A stretch of DNA of 5,014 nucleotides. It comes from Glaciimonas sp. (lineage in GTDB: Bacteria > Pseudomonadota > Gammaproteobacteria > Burkholderiales > Burkholderiaceae). Every line of letters starts with the position of its first letter. The stretch's first letter is position 1. Of the stretch, positions 1 through 5,014 are shown piece by piece. The position numbers and the translations under genes are program-made. Below the pieces are notes generated by a model, which worked only from the letters and a program-made list of their open reading frames with translations, searched no databases and was not told the DNA's origin. The DNA lies in contig JACMQE010000024.1 in NCBI GenBank assembly GCA_014377145.1, positions 1 through 5,014 on the forward strand. Direction: 5' to 3'.

Positions 1-78
1 AACTTCACTGGGCTGGACAGCCCCCAGGAAGCCCAGCAACGTATTGACTGTGGTCAAACCGTGTATTCACTCAATTAA
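1..78 (+). CDS. C-terminal end of a gene resembling adenylylsulfate kinase (CysC), cut by the left window edge
   Basis: The first 25 codons of the window form an open frame ending in TAA at 76-78. The residues begin NFTGLDSPQEAQ and continue RIDCGQT before the stop. CysC (APS kinase, which phosphorylates adenylylsulfate to PAPS) and CysNC fusions typically end with a segment of the form 'FTG.DSPYEAP....L.(I/L)(D/N)T', so FTGLDSP.EA followed by RIDCGQT fits that tail. The usual Tyr after DSP is missing, and the spacing to RIDCGQT looks shortened, so this end may be divergent or eroded. The sulfotransferase-like gene at 2517 and the cysD remnant at 4497 make a sulfate-activation gene plausible here. 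With only 25 residues visible the assignment is tentative; whether the upstream part is intact cannot be seen. Confidence 0.42.
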   Translation, partial: NFTGLDSPQEAQQRIDCGQTVYSLN

Positions 79-91
79 TGATCTGTAAACT

Positions 92-2506
92 ATGAAGATA
101 ATTACACAAGCACCACATACGAAATCAAGCTTGGCACGTGCCAATGCCGCCCTTCGGAGTAACGATTTCGAAAGCGCGGTTGCGCTATACGACGAAGCTC
201 TTGGCCACACGCAGGAGCCATTGCGCGCGCAAATTCGCTTCAACCGCGAATTGGCTCTTCAACGAATGGGCAAGGCATCATCGCCACAGATAAATGTCAC
301 CGAGGCCACCGGTGTACTCGAAAAGCCTAACGACCTAGACCAGTACTACTTTGATCTGATTCAGCATGGCAATTTTTTCGACTCTGCTTGGTACATGGCG
401 CAGTACAAGGAAAAACACAATGTGACGGGTAACCCCCTGGCCCACTACCTTACCCGCGGCGTAGCCCTTTCAACCAACCCGTCGTCGCATTTCGACACCG
501 CCTACTACATCAAAACCTATCAAGATGTGGCGGGTTCCGGCATGCACCCCTTCGTACACTACGTTTGCCAGGGGCATAAAGAAGACCGTCAAACCAAGCC
601 ACCTGTGCAAGAGGATTCGCTGGAGGTCTATCAAGTAGCCCCCCCCCAATACATACCCCGCCTACCGCTAGACGCACCACAGGCTGTAAAACCAGTCCGC
701 ATCATAGCCTTCTACCTGCCGCAATTTCACGCGATACCTGAGAACGACGAATGGTGGGGTAAAGGCTTTACTGAATGGAGCAATGTCAAACCGGCACAAC
801 CACAGTTCGCTGGTCATTACCAACCCCACGTGCCAGACGACTTTCTCGGCTATTACAACTTGCTCGACCGTAAAACCCAGTCTAAGCAGATCGCGCTTGC
901 CAAGCAATATGGCGTAGAAGGTTTTTGCTTTTACCTCTACTGGTTCACCGGCCACCGCCTGCTTGAACAACCCGTCAACAACTACCTTAACGACTCATCG
1001 CTAGATTTGCCGTTTTGCGTCTGCTGGGCCAACGAGAATTGGAGCCGTCGCTGGGATGGTCGGGATGCTGACCTGCTGATAGACCAGCACTACTCTGATG
1101 AAGACGATCTTGCTTTTATTGCCAACGCGGCCCAGTACCTGCGAGATCAACGGTATATCCGCATCAACGGCAAACCGCTGCTGCTGATCTATCGACCCAA
1201 TCTGTTTCCAAATATGCGCGCGACAGCTGAACGATGGCGGCAATGGTGTCGCCACAACGGAGTAGGGGAGATATATCTAGCCTACCCACAGTCGTTTGAG
1301 TGTGTCGATCCAGCCAACTACGGGTTTGATGCCGCTATCGAATTCCCCCCCAACAACTTATCTGCACCAAATGTTACCGGTTATGTCAAGCCATTGAATC
1401 ACGACTTTAGTTGCAATGTTTATGATTGGAAAGCACTGGTAGACAGAAGCGAGAGTTACAAAAAACCGGACTATCCATTATTCAGGGGCGTGTGCCCGTC
1501 ATGGGACAACACAGCGCGACGCAATAGCAACGGTCATATCTTTCTGAACAGTTCCCCAATTGATTATCAGCGATGGCTTGTCAATGCTTCCAAGGACACA
1601 CAAGCACGTTTGGCCAAGCCTGACGAGAGACTCATATTTGTAAACGCATGGAACGAGTGGGCGGAGGGCGCGCATCTTGAACCTGATCAGCGATACGGCT
1701 ATGCTTACCTTGAAGCAACACGCATGGCGCTCATCAGAACCGCACCTCTAGCCCCCGCAGGTTCAAGCGCGCTGGCTGTTGTGGTCCATGCTTTTTATGA
1801 AGACGTATTTGCAGAAATTATGGTGAGGCTGGGAGAAGTCAAAGGGGTGGCATTTAAACTTTTTGTTACCACACCACCTGCGCAAGCTGCTAGTACTGAA
1901 AAAATTTTGCGATCGAGCGGATTTGCATATCATTTGTTGCCTGTAGAGAACCACGGGCGGGATATTCTTCCGTTCCTGAAAATCATTAAATTTGTGGTGG
2001 ACGAAGACTATGCCTACATACTCAAAGTTCACACAAAAAAATCAAAGCACAGAGGCGACGGAGATGATTGGCGCAATGATCTCTACACAAAATTATTAAA
2101 TGAAGAATCAATTCACAAAGCGATAAACGGATTTGAAAGCGACGCTAATTTAGGTGTGATTGGACCAGCAGGTCACATTGTTTCAATGGATTTTTATTGG
2201 GGTTCAAATGCCGCAACGGTCATGGAGCTTGCCGCGCGCCTTGGGCAAAGTGCAACTACTGTCAAATCGCTAAGCTTTGTTGCGGGCACCATGTTCTATG
2301 CAAGGGTGGATGCGTTATCGCCATTGCTCAACTTGTCTATAAATGATGACGATTTTGAGCGCGAAGCAGGGCAGGTTGACGGGACATTCGCGCACGCTAT
2401 AGAGCGGGCAATTTCAATCAGTTGCAAAGCAAAGTCATATAAGATTATTGATACCGATATGAATCAGCTTGATAATGTTTCGACTAATTACAATTTTGCT
2501 ACATAA
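92..2506 (+). CDS. Two-domain polysaccharide biosynthesis protein: GH99-like WbsX domain plus RgpF (rhamnan synthesis F) domain
   Basis: This intact 804-residue protein probably takes part in cytoplasmic assembly of a surface polysaccharide. Residues 12-60 look helical and TPR-like. Residues about 84-165 carry two copies of a repeat of the form FD..(W/Y)Y...Y.......G.(P)...HY...G, often seen ahead of glycan enzymes. The WbsX/GH99-like domain spans about 203-545: it opens with RIIAFYLPQFH (203-213), then WWGKGFTEW, WANENWSRRWDG (312-323) and FVNAWNEWAEGAHLEPD (516-532), all hallmark blocks. From about 560 (ALAVVVHAFYEDVF) begins an RgpF-type domain with NHGRDILPFL, LKVHTKKS, SFVAGTMFYAR and GTFAHAIERA. 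RgpF proteins act in rhamnose-glucose polymer synthesis; WbsX-type proteins occur in O-antigen and capsule loci, and their reaction is poorly defined. The ATG at 92 follows the upstream stop by 13 bases, which suggests an operon, but I see no good Shine-Dalgarno. The RgpF half is AT-richer than the WbsX half. Family assignment is firm; substrate is unknown. Confidence 0.93.
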   Translation: MKIITQAPHTKSSLARANAALRSNDFESAVALYDEALGHTQEPLRAQIRFNRELALQRMGKASSPQINVTEATGVLEKPNDLDQYYFDLIQHGNFFDSAWYMAQYKEKHNVTGNPLAHYLTRGVALSTNPSSHFDTAYYIKTYQDVAGSGMHPFVHYVCQGHKEDRQTKPPVQEDSLEVYQVAPPQYIPRLPLDAPQAVKPVRIIAFYLPQFHAIPENDEWWGKGFTEWSNVKPAQPQFAGHYQPHVPDDFLGYYNLLDRKTQSKQIALAKQYGVEGFCFYLYWFTGHRLLEQPVNNYLNDSSLDLPFCVCWANENWSRRWDGRDADLLIDQHYSDEDDLAFIANAAQYLRDQRYIRINGKPLLLIYRPNLFPNMRATAERWRQWCRHNGVGEIYLAYPQSFECVDPANYGFDAAIEFPPNNLSAPNVTGYVKPLNHDFSCNVYDWKALVDRSESYKKPDYPLFRGVCPSWDNTARRNSNGHIFLNSSPIDYQRWLVNASKDTQARLAKPDERLIFVNAWNEWAEGAHLEPDQRYGYAYLEATRMALIRTAPLAPAGSSALAVVVHAFYEDVFAEIMVRLGEVKGVAFKLFVTTPPAQAASTEKILRSSGFAYHLLPVENHGRDILPFLKIIKFVVDEDYAYILKVHTKKSKHRGDGDDWRNDLYTKLLNEESIHKAINGFESDANLGVIGPAGHIVSMDFYWGSNAATVMELAARLGQSATTVKSLSFVAGTMFYARVDALSPLLNLSINDDDFEREAGQVDGTFAHAIERAISISCKAKSYKIIDTDMNQLDNVSTNYNFAT

Positions 2507-2516
2507 TAGAAAAATT

Positions 2517-3077
2517 ATGATATATAACGATGACTTTATTTGGCTGCATTTTCCGAAATGTGCAGGTACTAAGGTTGAGAGCTTATTTCGGAAATATTAT
2601 TCTGATGCACCCGGATTAATCCAAGATGTGGTCGACCCGAAGAACGATCCTTCGGCTTCATGGCATGATTCAGTTGCGACAAGGTTGAATAAAAATCCAG
2701 AATTTACTTTGGGCGATAAAGAAATAATATGCCCAATTAGGAAATTACCTTCTTGGTTGATTAGTCGATATGACTTTGAATGCGGCCGCTCTCCAGAATT
2801 AAATCACAACCCAGAGCTGTTAGTCACCGGGAGATTCTTGGAGGCATCTGGGGTGTTAAACCATGCAGATGTATATGTTCAAAATTATTTTCCAATATCT
2901 CTTTTGGATAAAGGTAGGGTGAGTTTTTTGCGCGTAGAAAATTTTGAGGCTGATTTCATTGAGCTATTTGGAAAGTATATTGATGTGTTAATAATACCGA
3001 AAGAAGAATTTTCTATGAGAGAAAACATATCGAAAAAGTTATTTACCAGAAGAAATCGTTCACAAGCTTATGAGTAG
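2517..3077 (+). CDS. Small sulfotransferase-like protein
   Basis: This 186-residue protein starts at the ATG 10 bases after the preceding stop, consistent with co-transcription. Near the N-terminus WLHFPKCAGT (residues 9-18) matches the 5'-phosphosulfate-binding loop of PAPS-dependent sulfotransferases ('hiPKtaGT' type). Downstream CPIRKLPSWLISRYDF (72-87) resembles the 3'-phosphate-binding segment, with Arg75 and Ser83 as candidate contacts, and FLRVENFEADFIELFG resembles the 'E.(L/F).(A/E)DF..L' block after the fold's core. The expected role is transfer of sulfate from PAPS to a sugar of the glycan made by this locus. It is shorter than many sulfotransferases (about 200-300 residues), so activity is uncertain. 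An in-frame TTG at 2469 and ATG at 2475 would add residues overlapping the upstream gene; the added sequence has no family resemblance, so 2517 is preferred. No strong ribosome site is visible. The gene is clearly AT-rich relative to the left part of the window, which may indicate separate acquisition. Confidence 0.72.
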   Translation: MIYNDDFIWLHFPKCAGTKVESLFRKYYSDAPGLIQDVVDPKNDPSASWHDSVATRLNKNPEFTLGDKEIICPIRKLPSWLISRYDFECGRSPELNHNPELLVTGRFLEASGVLNHADVYVQNYFPISLLDKGRVSFLRVENFEADFIELFGKYIDVLIIPKEEFSMRENISKKLFTRRNRSQAYE

Positions 3078-3079
3078 TC

Positions 3080-3086
3080 AGGAGGT
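3080..3086 (+). promoter_or_regulatory. Orphan Shine-Dalgarno-like AGGAGGT with no start codon at normal spacing
   Basis: AGGAGGT lies three bases after the sulfotransferase-like stop and is fully complementary to the usual 16S rRNA tail. No ATG, GTG or TTG follows at 5-12 bases. The nearest ATG (3105) is 18 bases away and opens only a 17-codon frame. It may be the ribosome site of the methyltransferase gene whose start has been lost. The stretch from 3087 to about 3158 contains nothing else I can recognise. Confidence 0.35.
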
Positions 3087-3158
3087 ATATACCAACTGCC
3101 CTAAATGGTTTTCTGTGGAAAAACTAGCTTTCTCTTCATGATGAATTTTCAACATTAA

Positions 3159-3404
3159 GGTAGATGCCCGATTTGCGAGAAGGATGTTTGCTTCAGATCA
3201 AACGATACGTGATTCAGGGAATCTTTGTTTTGCTCGGACTATGGTTCAATATCGCGTGAGCGGGCATTGTTTAAAGTAATAAAAGACTATTACCCCAATT
3301 AATGCGAACTCAGTATTCAAGAGTCATCGCCAGCTAATCGAGGTACTAGCCCAAAGTTAAAACGGGAATGTGTTAATTACAGTTCCTCGCAATATCTTCC
3401 CAAT
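3159..3404 (+). pseudogene. Remnant of the N-terminal part of a SAM-dependent methyltransferase with a zinc-ribbon start
   Basis: Read in a single frame, with TGC at 3165 as the first Cys, this gives CPICEKDVCFRSNDT, stop, FRESLFCSDYGSISRERAL, FKVIKDYYPN, stop, CELSIQESSPANRGTSPKL, then KRECVNYSSSQYLPN. This is the typical opening of a class I SAM methyltransferase family: a CPxCE zinc ribbon, '(W)FR..LFC..CGSIPRERAL', 'YYPNWR.L.IHESSP.NRG' and 'YFPN'. Stops are TGA at 3210-3212, where the family has Trp, and TAA at 3300-3302, again at an expected Trp. The fourth zinc-ligand Cys is Tyr (CSDY). The start codon is absent: the frame opens directly after a TAA at 3156-3158. The SAM-binding domain that should follow is missing; the frame runs straight into glycosyltransferase sequence. 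Family identity is from memory of conserved blocks. That it is non-functional is clear from the stops. Confidence 0.72.
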
Positions 3405-4185
3405 ATTGTGATAGCTATGGTCGACGACTTTGACCCGCGTTGCATTCACAACATCGGCCCTGATTTGGTCAAAGTAGCCTGGGCACGCAACTGGTTTGAG
3501 CGTTGGTGCGAGAGGGCATTGTCTGATGGCGGTTACGACCTTTACTTGGCATCGTCCCAATTGAGTGCGCGCTACATCAGCGATCAACTGGACAAGCTCG
3601 CGCCCACATCTTGCGCATTGGCTCCCGCAACGCTTCAATGTGGAAGGGGGTCTGCCGGTGCCAACGCTTGACTATGTGTTTACTGGCAGCTCTTAGGGGG
3701 CAGAACGCGATATTGTTTCTGCATTGGGTACGTTGCCGCCGGAACTGCGTGGGGCGATTTATGGCAAAGGCTGGCACGCACAGCCGAACTTGGCCATGCT
3801 CGACAAGGGTTTTGTGCGCTACGCGAACCTGCCACATGTTTACAGGCAGGCGGCCATTGTGATCGACGATGCAAACCATGTGACCAAGGCTTGGGGCTCA
3901 GCCAATAGCAGTGTATTTGATGCGCTGGCGGCAGGCTGTCTGGTAATAACCAACTCCGAATCTGCATCTTTGGATGCCTTCAACGGCGAGCTGCCGATTT
4001 ACCGCAGTAATAATGATTTGGCGCAGCTGGTGGCGCACTATGCGAATGACCAAAAGAGCAGGGCCGATCTGCAAGAACGACTTCGTAATATAGTTCTGGC
4101 TAGGAACTGTTATTCATACCGTGCGTTTGAATTTGGTTTACACCTTGAGTGGTGTGTTGCACGAAAGCATTCAGACAGTGGGTGA
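3405..4185 (+). pseudogene. Broken glycosyltransferase (GT4/CgeB-like, Glyco_trans_1_2 type)
   Basis: Three frames must be joined to recover one glycosyltransferase. First frame, about 3405-3600: IVIAMVDDFDPRC, VAWARNWFERWCERAL and YDLYLASSQLSARYISDQL. Second frame, 3602-3625: AHILRIGS. Third frame, 3625-4185: PQRFNVEGG, LDYVFTGSS, stop TAG at 3694-3696, GAERDIVSALGTLPPELRG, AIYGKGW, VYRQAAIVIDDANHVTKAWG, SANSSVFDALAAGCLVITNS, and a normal end at TGA 4183-4185. The blocks match the 'WIRNW..RW', 'SS..SA', 'TNP.RF', 'FTGSYWG..R', 'YG.GW' and 'S.R.FDALAAG..V.TN' pattern of polysaccharide glycosyltransferases. The last block is the nucleotide-sugar-binding part of the C-terminal Rossmann domain. 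The TAG stands where the family has Trp. The N-terminal region before IVIAMVDDFD is absent. An internal ATG at 3724 leaves a 153-residue frame covering only the C-terminal domain; it is unlikely to work alone. Confidence 0.8.
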
Positions 4186-4204
4186 ATCGCCCCGGGGCGA
4201 TTCA
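4183..4204 (+). repeat. Perfect 22-bp palindrome overlapping the glycosyltransferase stop codon
   Basis: The left arm TGAATCGCCCC is followed directly by its exact reverse complement GGGGCGATTCA, centred between 4193 and 4194. As RNA it could fold into a 9-bp stem with a CCGG loop. No run of T follows (the next bases are GGGTGAAGAA), so a classical intrinsic terminator is not supported. It could be a decayed terminator, a protein-binding site, or a scar at a deletion joint. The palindrome itself is certain; its role is unknown. Confidence 0.75.
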
Positions 4205-4278
4205 GGGTGAAGAATTGACTACAAAAGCTTCGCAGTCCGGGGAAGCTAATTTCAACGGCGACGCTGGCTTTAGTTGCC

Positions 4279-4356
4279 ATGGAAGAGGTGCGAGTGGTGA
4301 TTTTCATCATCCCGCTAGTCGCGCGCGGCTTTGTAAGACACGTATCTTAAGATTGG
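4279..4356 (+). pseudogene. N-terminal scrap resembling a family-2 glycosyltransferase
   Basis: From ATG 4279 the frame reads MEEVRVVIFIIPLVARGFVRHVS, then TAA at 4348-4350, then DW. I recall N-termini of a family-2 glycosyltransferase type of the form 'VVF(V/I)IPL.S..VS(K/R)DW......L', so the stop sits exactly where a Lys (AAA) would give VSKDW. Only about 26 codons survive before the sequence changes character. The rest of the gene, including any DxD motif, is absent. Bases 4205-4278 just upstream contain nothing I can identify. The evidence is short, so this call is tentative. Confidence 0.38.
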
Positions 4357-4357
4357 C

Positions 4358-4480
4358 ACTTCCACCCAGTTGGCCGCCGCGCAGCAAAATCAATTTCGAA
4401 CAGAAATTTTGCGCGCTGAGGCGCAAATCGAATTGCTTAAAGACATGTGGTTATCCGACGGTTCTTCTGAAGTTCTTTAA
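4358..4480 (+). pseudogene. Orphan helical C-terminal tail of a lost polysaccharide-locus protein
   Basis: In a different frame from the preceding scrap, the sequence reads TSTQLAAAQQNQFRTEILRA, continues EAQIELLKDMWLSDGSSEVL and stops at TAA 4478-4480. It is rich in Ala, Gln, Glu and Leu and would form an amphipathic helix or coiled coil. Tails of the type 'LQAEILKAEAQI(E/D)LIKDLLL' close some betaproteobacterial polysaccharide-biosynthesis proteins, by my recollection. They may belong with the 'TQWQFGDW' N-terminal type that begins at 4814, which would make this the end of a deleted paralog. No start codon or domain belonging to it remains. It lies 16 bases before the cysD remnant. The helical tail is seen directly; its parent protein is inferred. 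Confidence 0.4.
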
Positions 4481-4496
4481 GTAATCACTTTTTGCT

Positions 4497-4792
4497 ATGC
4501 AAAAATCATTCGAATCTGAATCCATAGAAATCATCCGCGAGGCAGTGGCCACGGCCCACAAGCCGGTCATGATGTATTCGATCGGCAAAGCCTCATCTGT
4601 CATGCTGCACTTGGCGCGCAAGGCTTTTTACCCGGCGCCGCCGCCTTTTCCGCTGCTGAACGTGGATACGGGGTGGAAATTCAAGGCCATGTACGCGCAC
4701 CCAAGCGCATGGTGGGCGAGAGCGGCATGACACTCATCTCCCGCTCCAACCCCCCCGAGGGACTAACCAATGCTGGCAAACACGACTTTTGA
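4497..4792 (+). pseudogene. cysD: Truncated, frameshifted cysD (sulfate adenylyltransferase subunit 2)
   Basis: CysD with the GTPase CysN makes adenylylsulfate from ATP and sulfate, the first step of sulfate activation. The ATG at 4497 opens a frame with [35 protein letters not shown] and [16 protein letters not shown]. These align closely with the E. coli CysD N-terminus ([46 protein letters not shown]). At about 4697-4703 the frame shifts: the true continuation is [21 protein letters not shown] in the frame from 4703, which ends at TGA 4790-4792. CysD is about 300 residues, so roughly two thirds, including the FGGARRDEEKSR region, is gone. In addition, the PP-loop Asp (SIGKDS) is Ala at codon 32 (GCC 4590-4592), and an extra Pro codon lies in a run of seven C. 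No cysN follows. The gene is certainly non-functional. Confidence 0.9.
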
Positions 4793-4813
4793 CGCAAAGC
4801 CACTGAGTCAACC

Positions 4814-5014
4814 ATGGATAGTTTTTTAACACGCATCCGATCCTGGGCAACGGTTTTATTGTCTGCAAACAAAACTGCAGCGGTACCTGCGCAGGTATCT
4901 GAATACGATCACCAAAAAAACGACGATGCCATCCAAACCGTCGTACCCTATGATGAAAATCTGCTGGAGCTCAGCCGCACCCAATGGCAGTTTGGTGATT
5001 GGGCCAGCCTGGCA
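4814..5014 (+). CDS. N-terminus of a probable polysaccharide-biosynthesis protein (helper-domain type), cut by the right window edge
   Basis: From ATG 4814 the frame is open for 67 codons to the window end, so the gene is partial. It starts MDSFLTRIRSWATVLLSANK, continues through a polar, disordered-looking stretch (about 24-47), then VVPYDENLLELSRTQW and QFGDWASLA at the edge. The 'YDENLLE.(A/S)RTQWQFGDW.SLA' block is one I associate with the helical N-terminal domain ahead of glycosyltransferase, methyltransferase or sulfotransferase modules in betaproteobacterial polysaccharide loci. The catalytic domain is outside the window, so no function is assigned. In-frame upstream is the TGA that closes the cysD remnant (4790-4792), with no other start between, so 4814 is the only reasonable ATG. 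The ribosome site is weak (TGAG about 6 bases upstream). Unlike its left neighbours this frame shows no damage in the visible part. Confidence 0.6.
   Translation, partial: MDSFLTRIRSWATVLLSANKTAAVPAQVSEYDHQKNDDAIQTVVPYDENLLELSRTQWQFGDWASLA

Noticed and set aside
668..2032. Open frames on the minus strand within 668-970, 1001-1255 and 1763-2032
   Set aside because: They lie wholly inside the well-supported WbsX/RgpF gene, have no recognisable motifs, and are antisense shadows.
2469..2516. Upstream start (TTG 2469 or ATG 2475) for the sulfotransferase-like gene
   Set aside because: It would overlap the preceding gene and add residues with no family resemblance, whereas ATG 2517 puts the PAPS loop at the usual N-terminal position.
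2550..2594. Inverted repeat TTTCCGAAAT (2550-2559) and ATTTCGGAAA (2585-2594)
   Set aside because: It lies inside the sulfotransferase-like gene, in codons for conserved residues (FPKC, FRKY), with a 25-base loop; probably coincidental.
3408..3671. An 87-codon frame as a separate small gene
   Set aside because: It is the first-frame portion of the broken glycosyltransferase; its last 20 or so residues are out-of-frame sequence after the frameshift.
3357..4310. Minus-strand frames opposite the glycosyltransferase remnant
   Set aside because: Cys/Arg/His-rich translations typical of antisense shadows of GC-rich coding sequence; no motifs.
4408..4427. Hairpin TTTGCGC with loop GCTGAG and GCGCAAA
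   Set aside because: Within the coding sequence of the helical tail, no T-run after it, and short; not enough for a terminator call.
4149..4484. A 111-codon + strand frame through the end of the glycosyltransferase and the scrap region
   Set aside because: It is out of frame with both the glycosyltransferase end and the recognisable remnants, and its translation is low in hydrophobic structure with no family motif.
4681..4872. Minus-strand 63-codon frame across the cysD end
   Set aside because: It is antisense to the cysD remnant and the next gene start, with no motif or ribosome site.

Overview
The window looks like part of a surface-polysaccharide (O-antigen, capsule or exopolysaccharide) locus of a Gram-negative bacterium. 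It is probably a betaproteobacterium of the Burkholderiales type. That placement rests on protein style (a WbsX/RgpF polysaccharide protein, a glycosyltransferase helper-type N-terminus at the right edge, proteobacterial CysD-like sequence) and on moderately GC-rich codon use; no search was run. All recognisable genes and remnants are on the + strand.

Layout, left to right. Bases 1-78 hold the last 25 codons of a gene whose end resembles adenylylsulfate kinase (CysC). Bases 92-2506 encode an intact 804-residue protein with a short helical N-terminus, two copies of a 'FD..YY...Y.DV...G..PF.HY...G' repeat, a GH99-like/WbsX domain and an RgpF-type (rhamnan synthesis protein F) domain. Ten bases later, 2517-3077 encodes a small, AT-richer protein with a sulfotransferase-like PAPS-binding signature.

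From about 3078 to 4792 the DNA is a graveyard. It contains: (i) the start of a zinc-ribbon SAM-methyltransferase with two in-frame stops; (ii) joined to it in the same frame, the body of a glycosyltransferase broken by two frameshifts and a stop; (iii) a perfect 22-bp palindrome over the glycosyltransferase stop codon; (iv) a short N-terminal scrap resembling a family-2 glycosyltransferase; (v) an orphan alpha-helical C-terminal tail; and (vi) the first third of cysD (sulfate adenylyltransferase subunit 2), frameshifted, truncated and with its PP-loop Asp replaced. At 4814 a new intact reading frame begins and runs off the right edge. It carries a 'TQWQFGDWASLA' motif that I associate with N-terminal helper domains of polysaccharide-biosynthesis proteins.

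How the parts fit together (inference): sulfate-activation genes (cysC-like end, cysD start) around a sulfotransferase-like gene suggest the ancestral cluster made PAPS and sulfated a glycan, with the WbsX/RgpF protein and the broken glycosyltransferases building it. Much of this copy has decayed by stops, small indels and large deletions. I saw no CRISPR, tRNA, rRNA, insertion sequence or defence system. The most notable content is the multi-gene decay and the sulfation theme, not an obviously new system.
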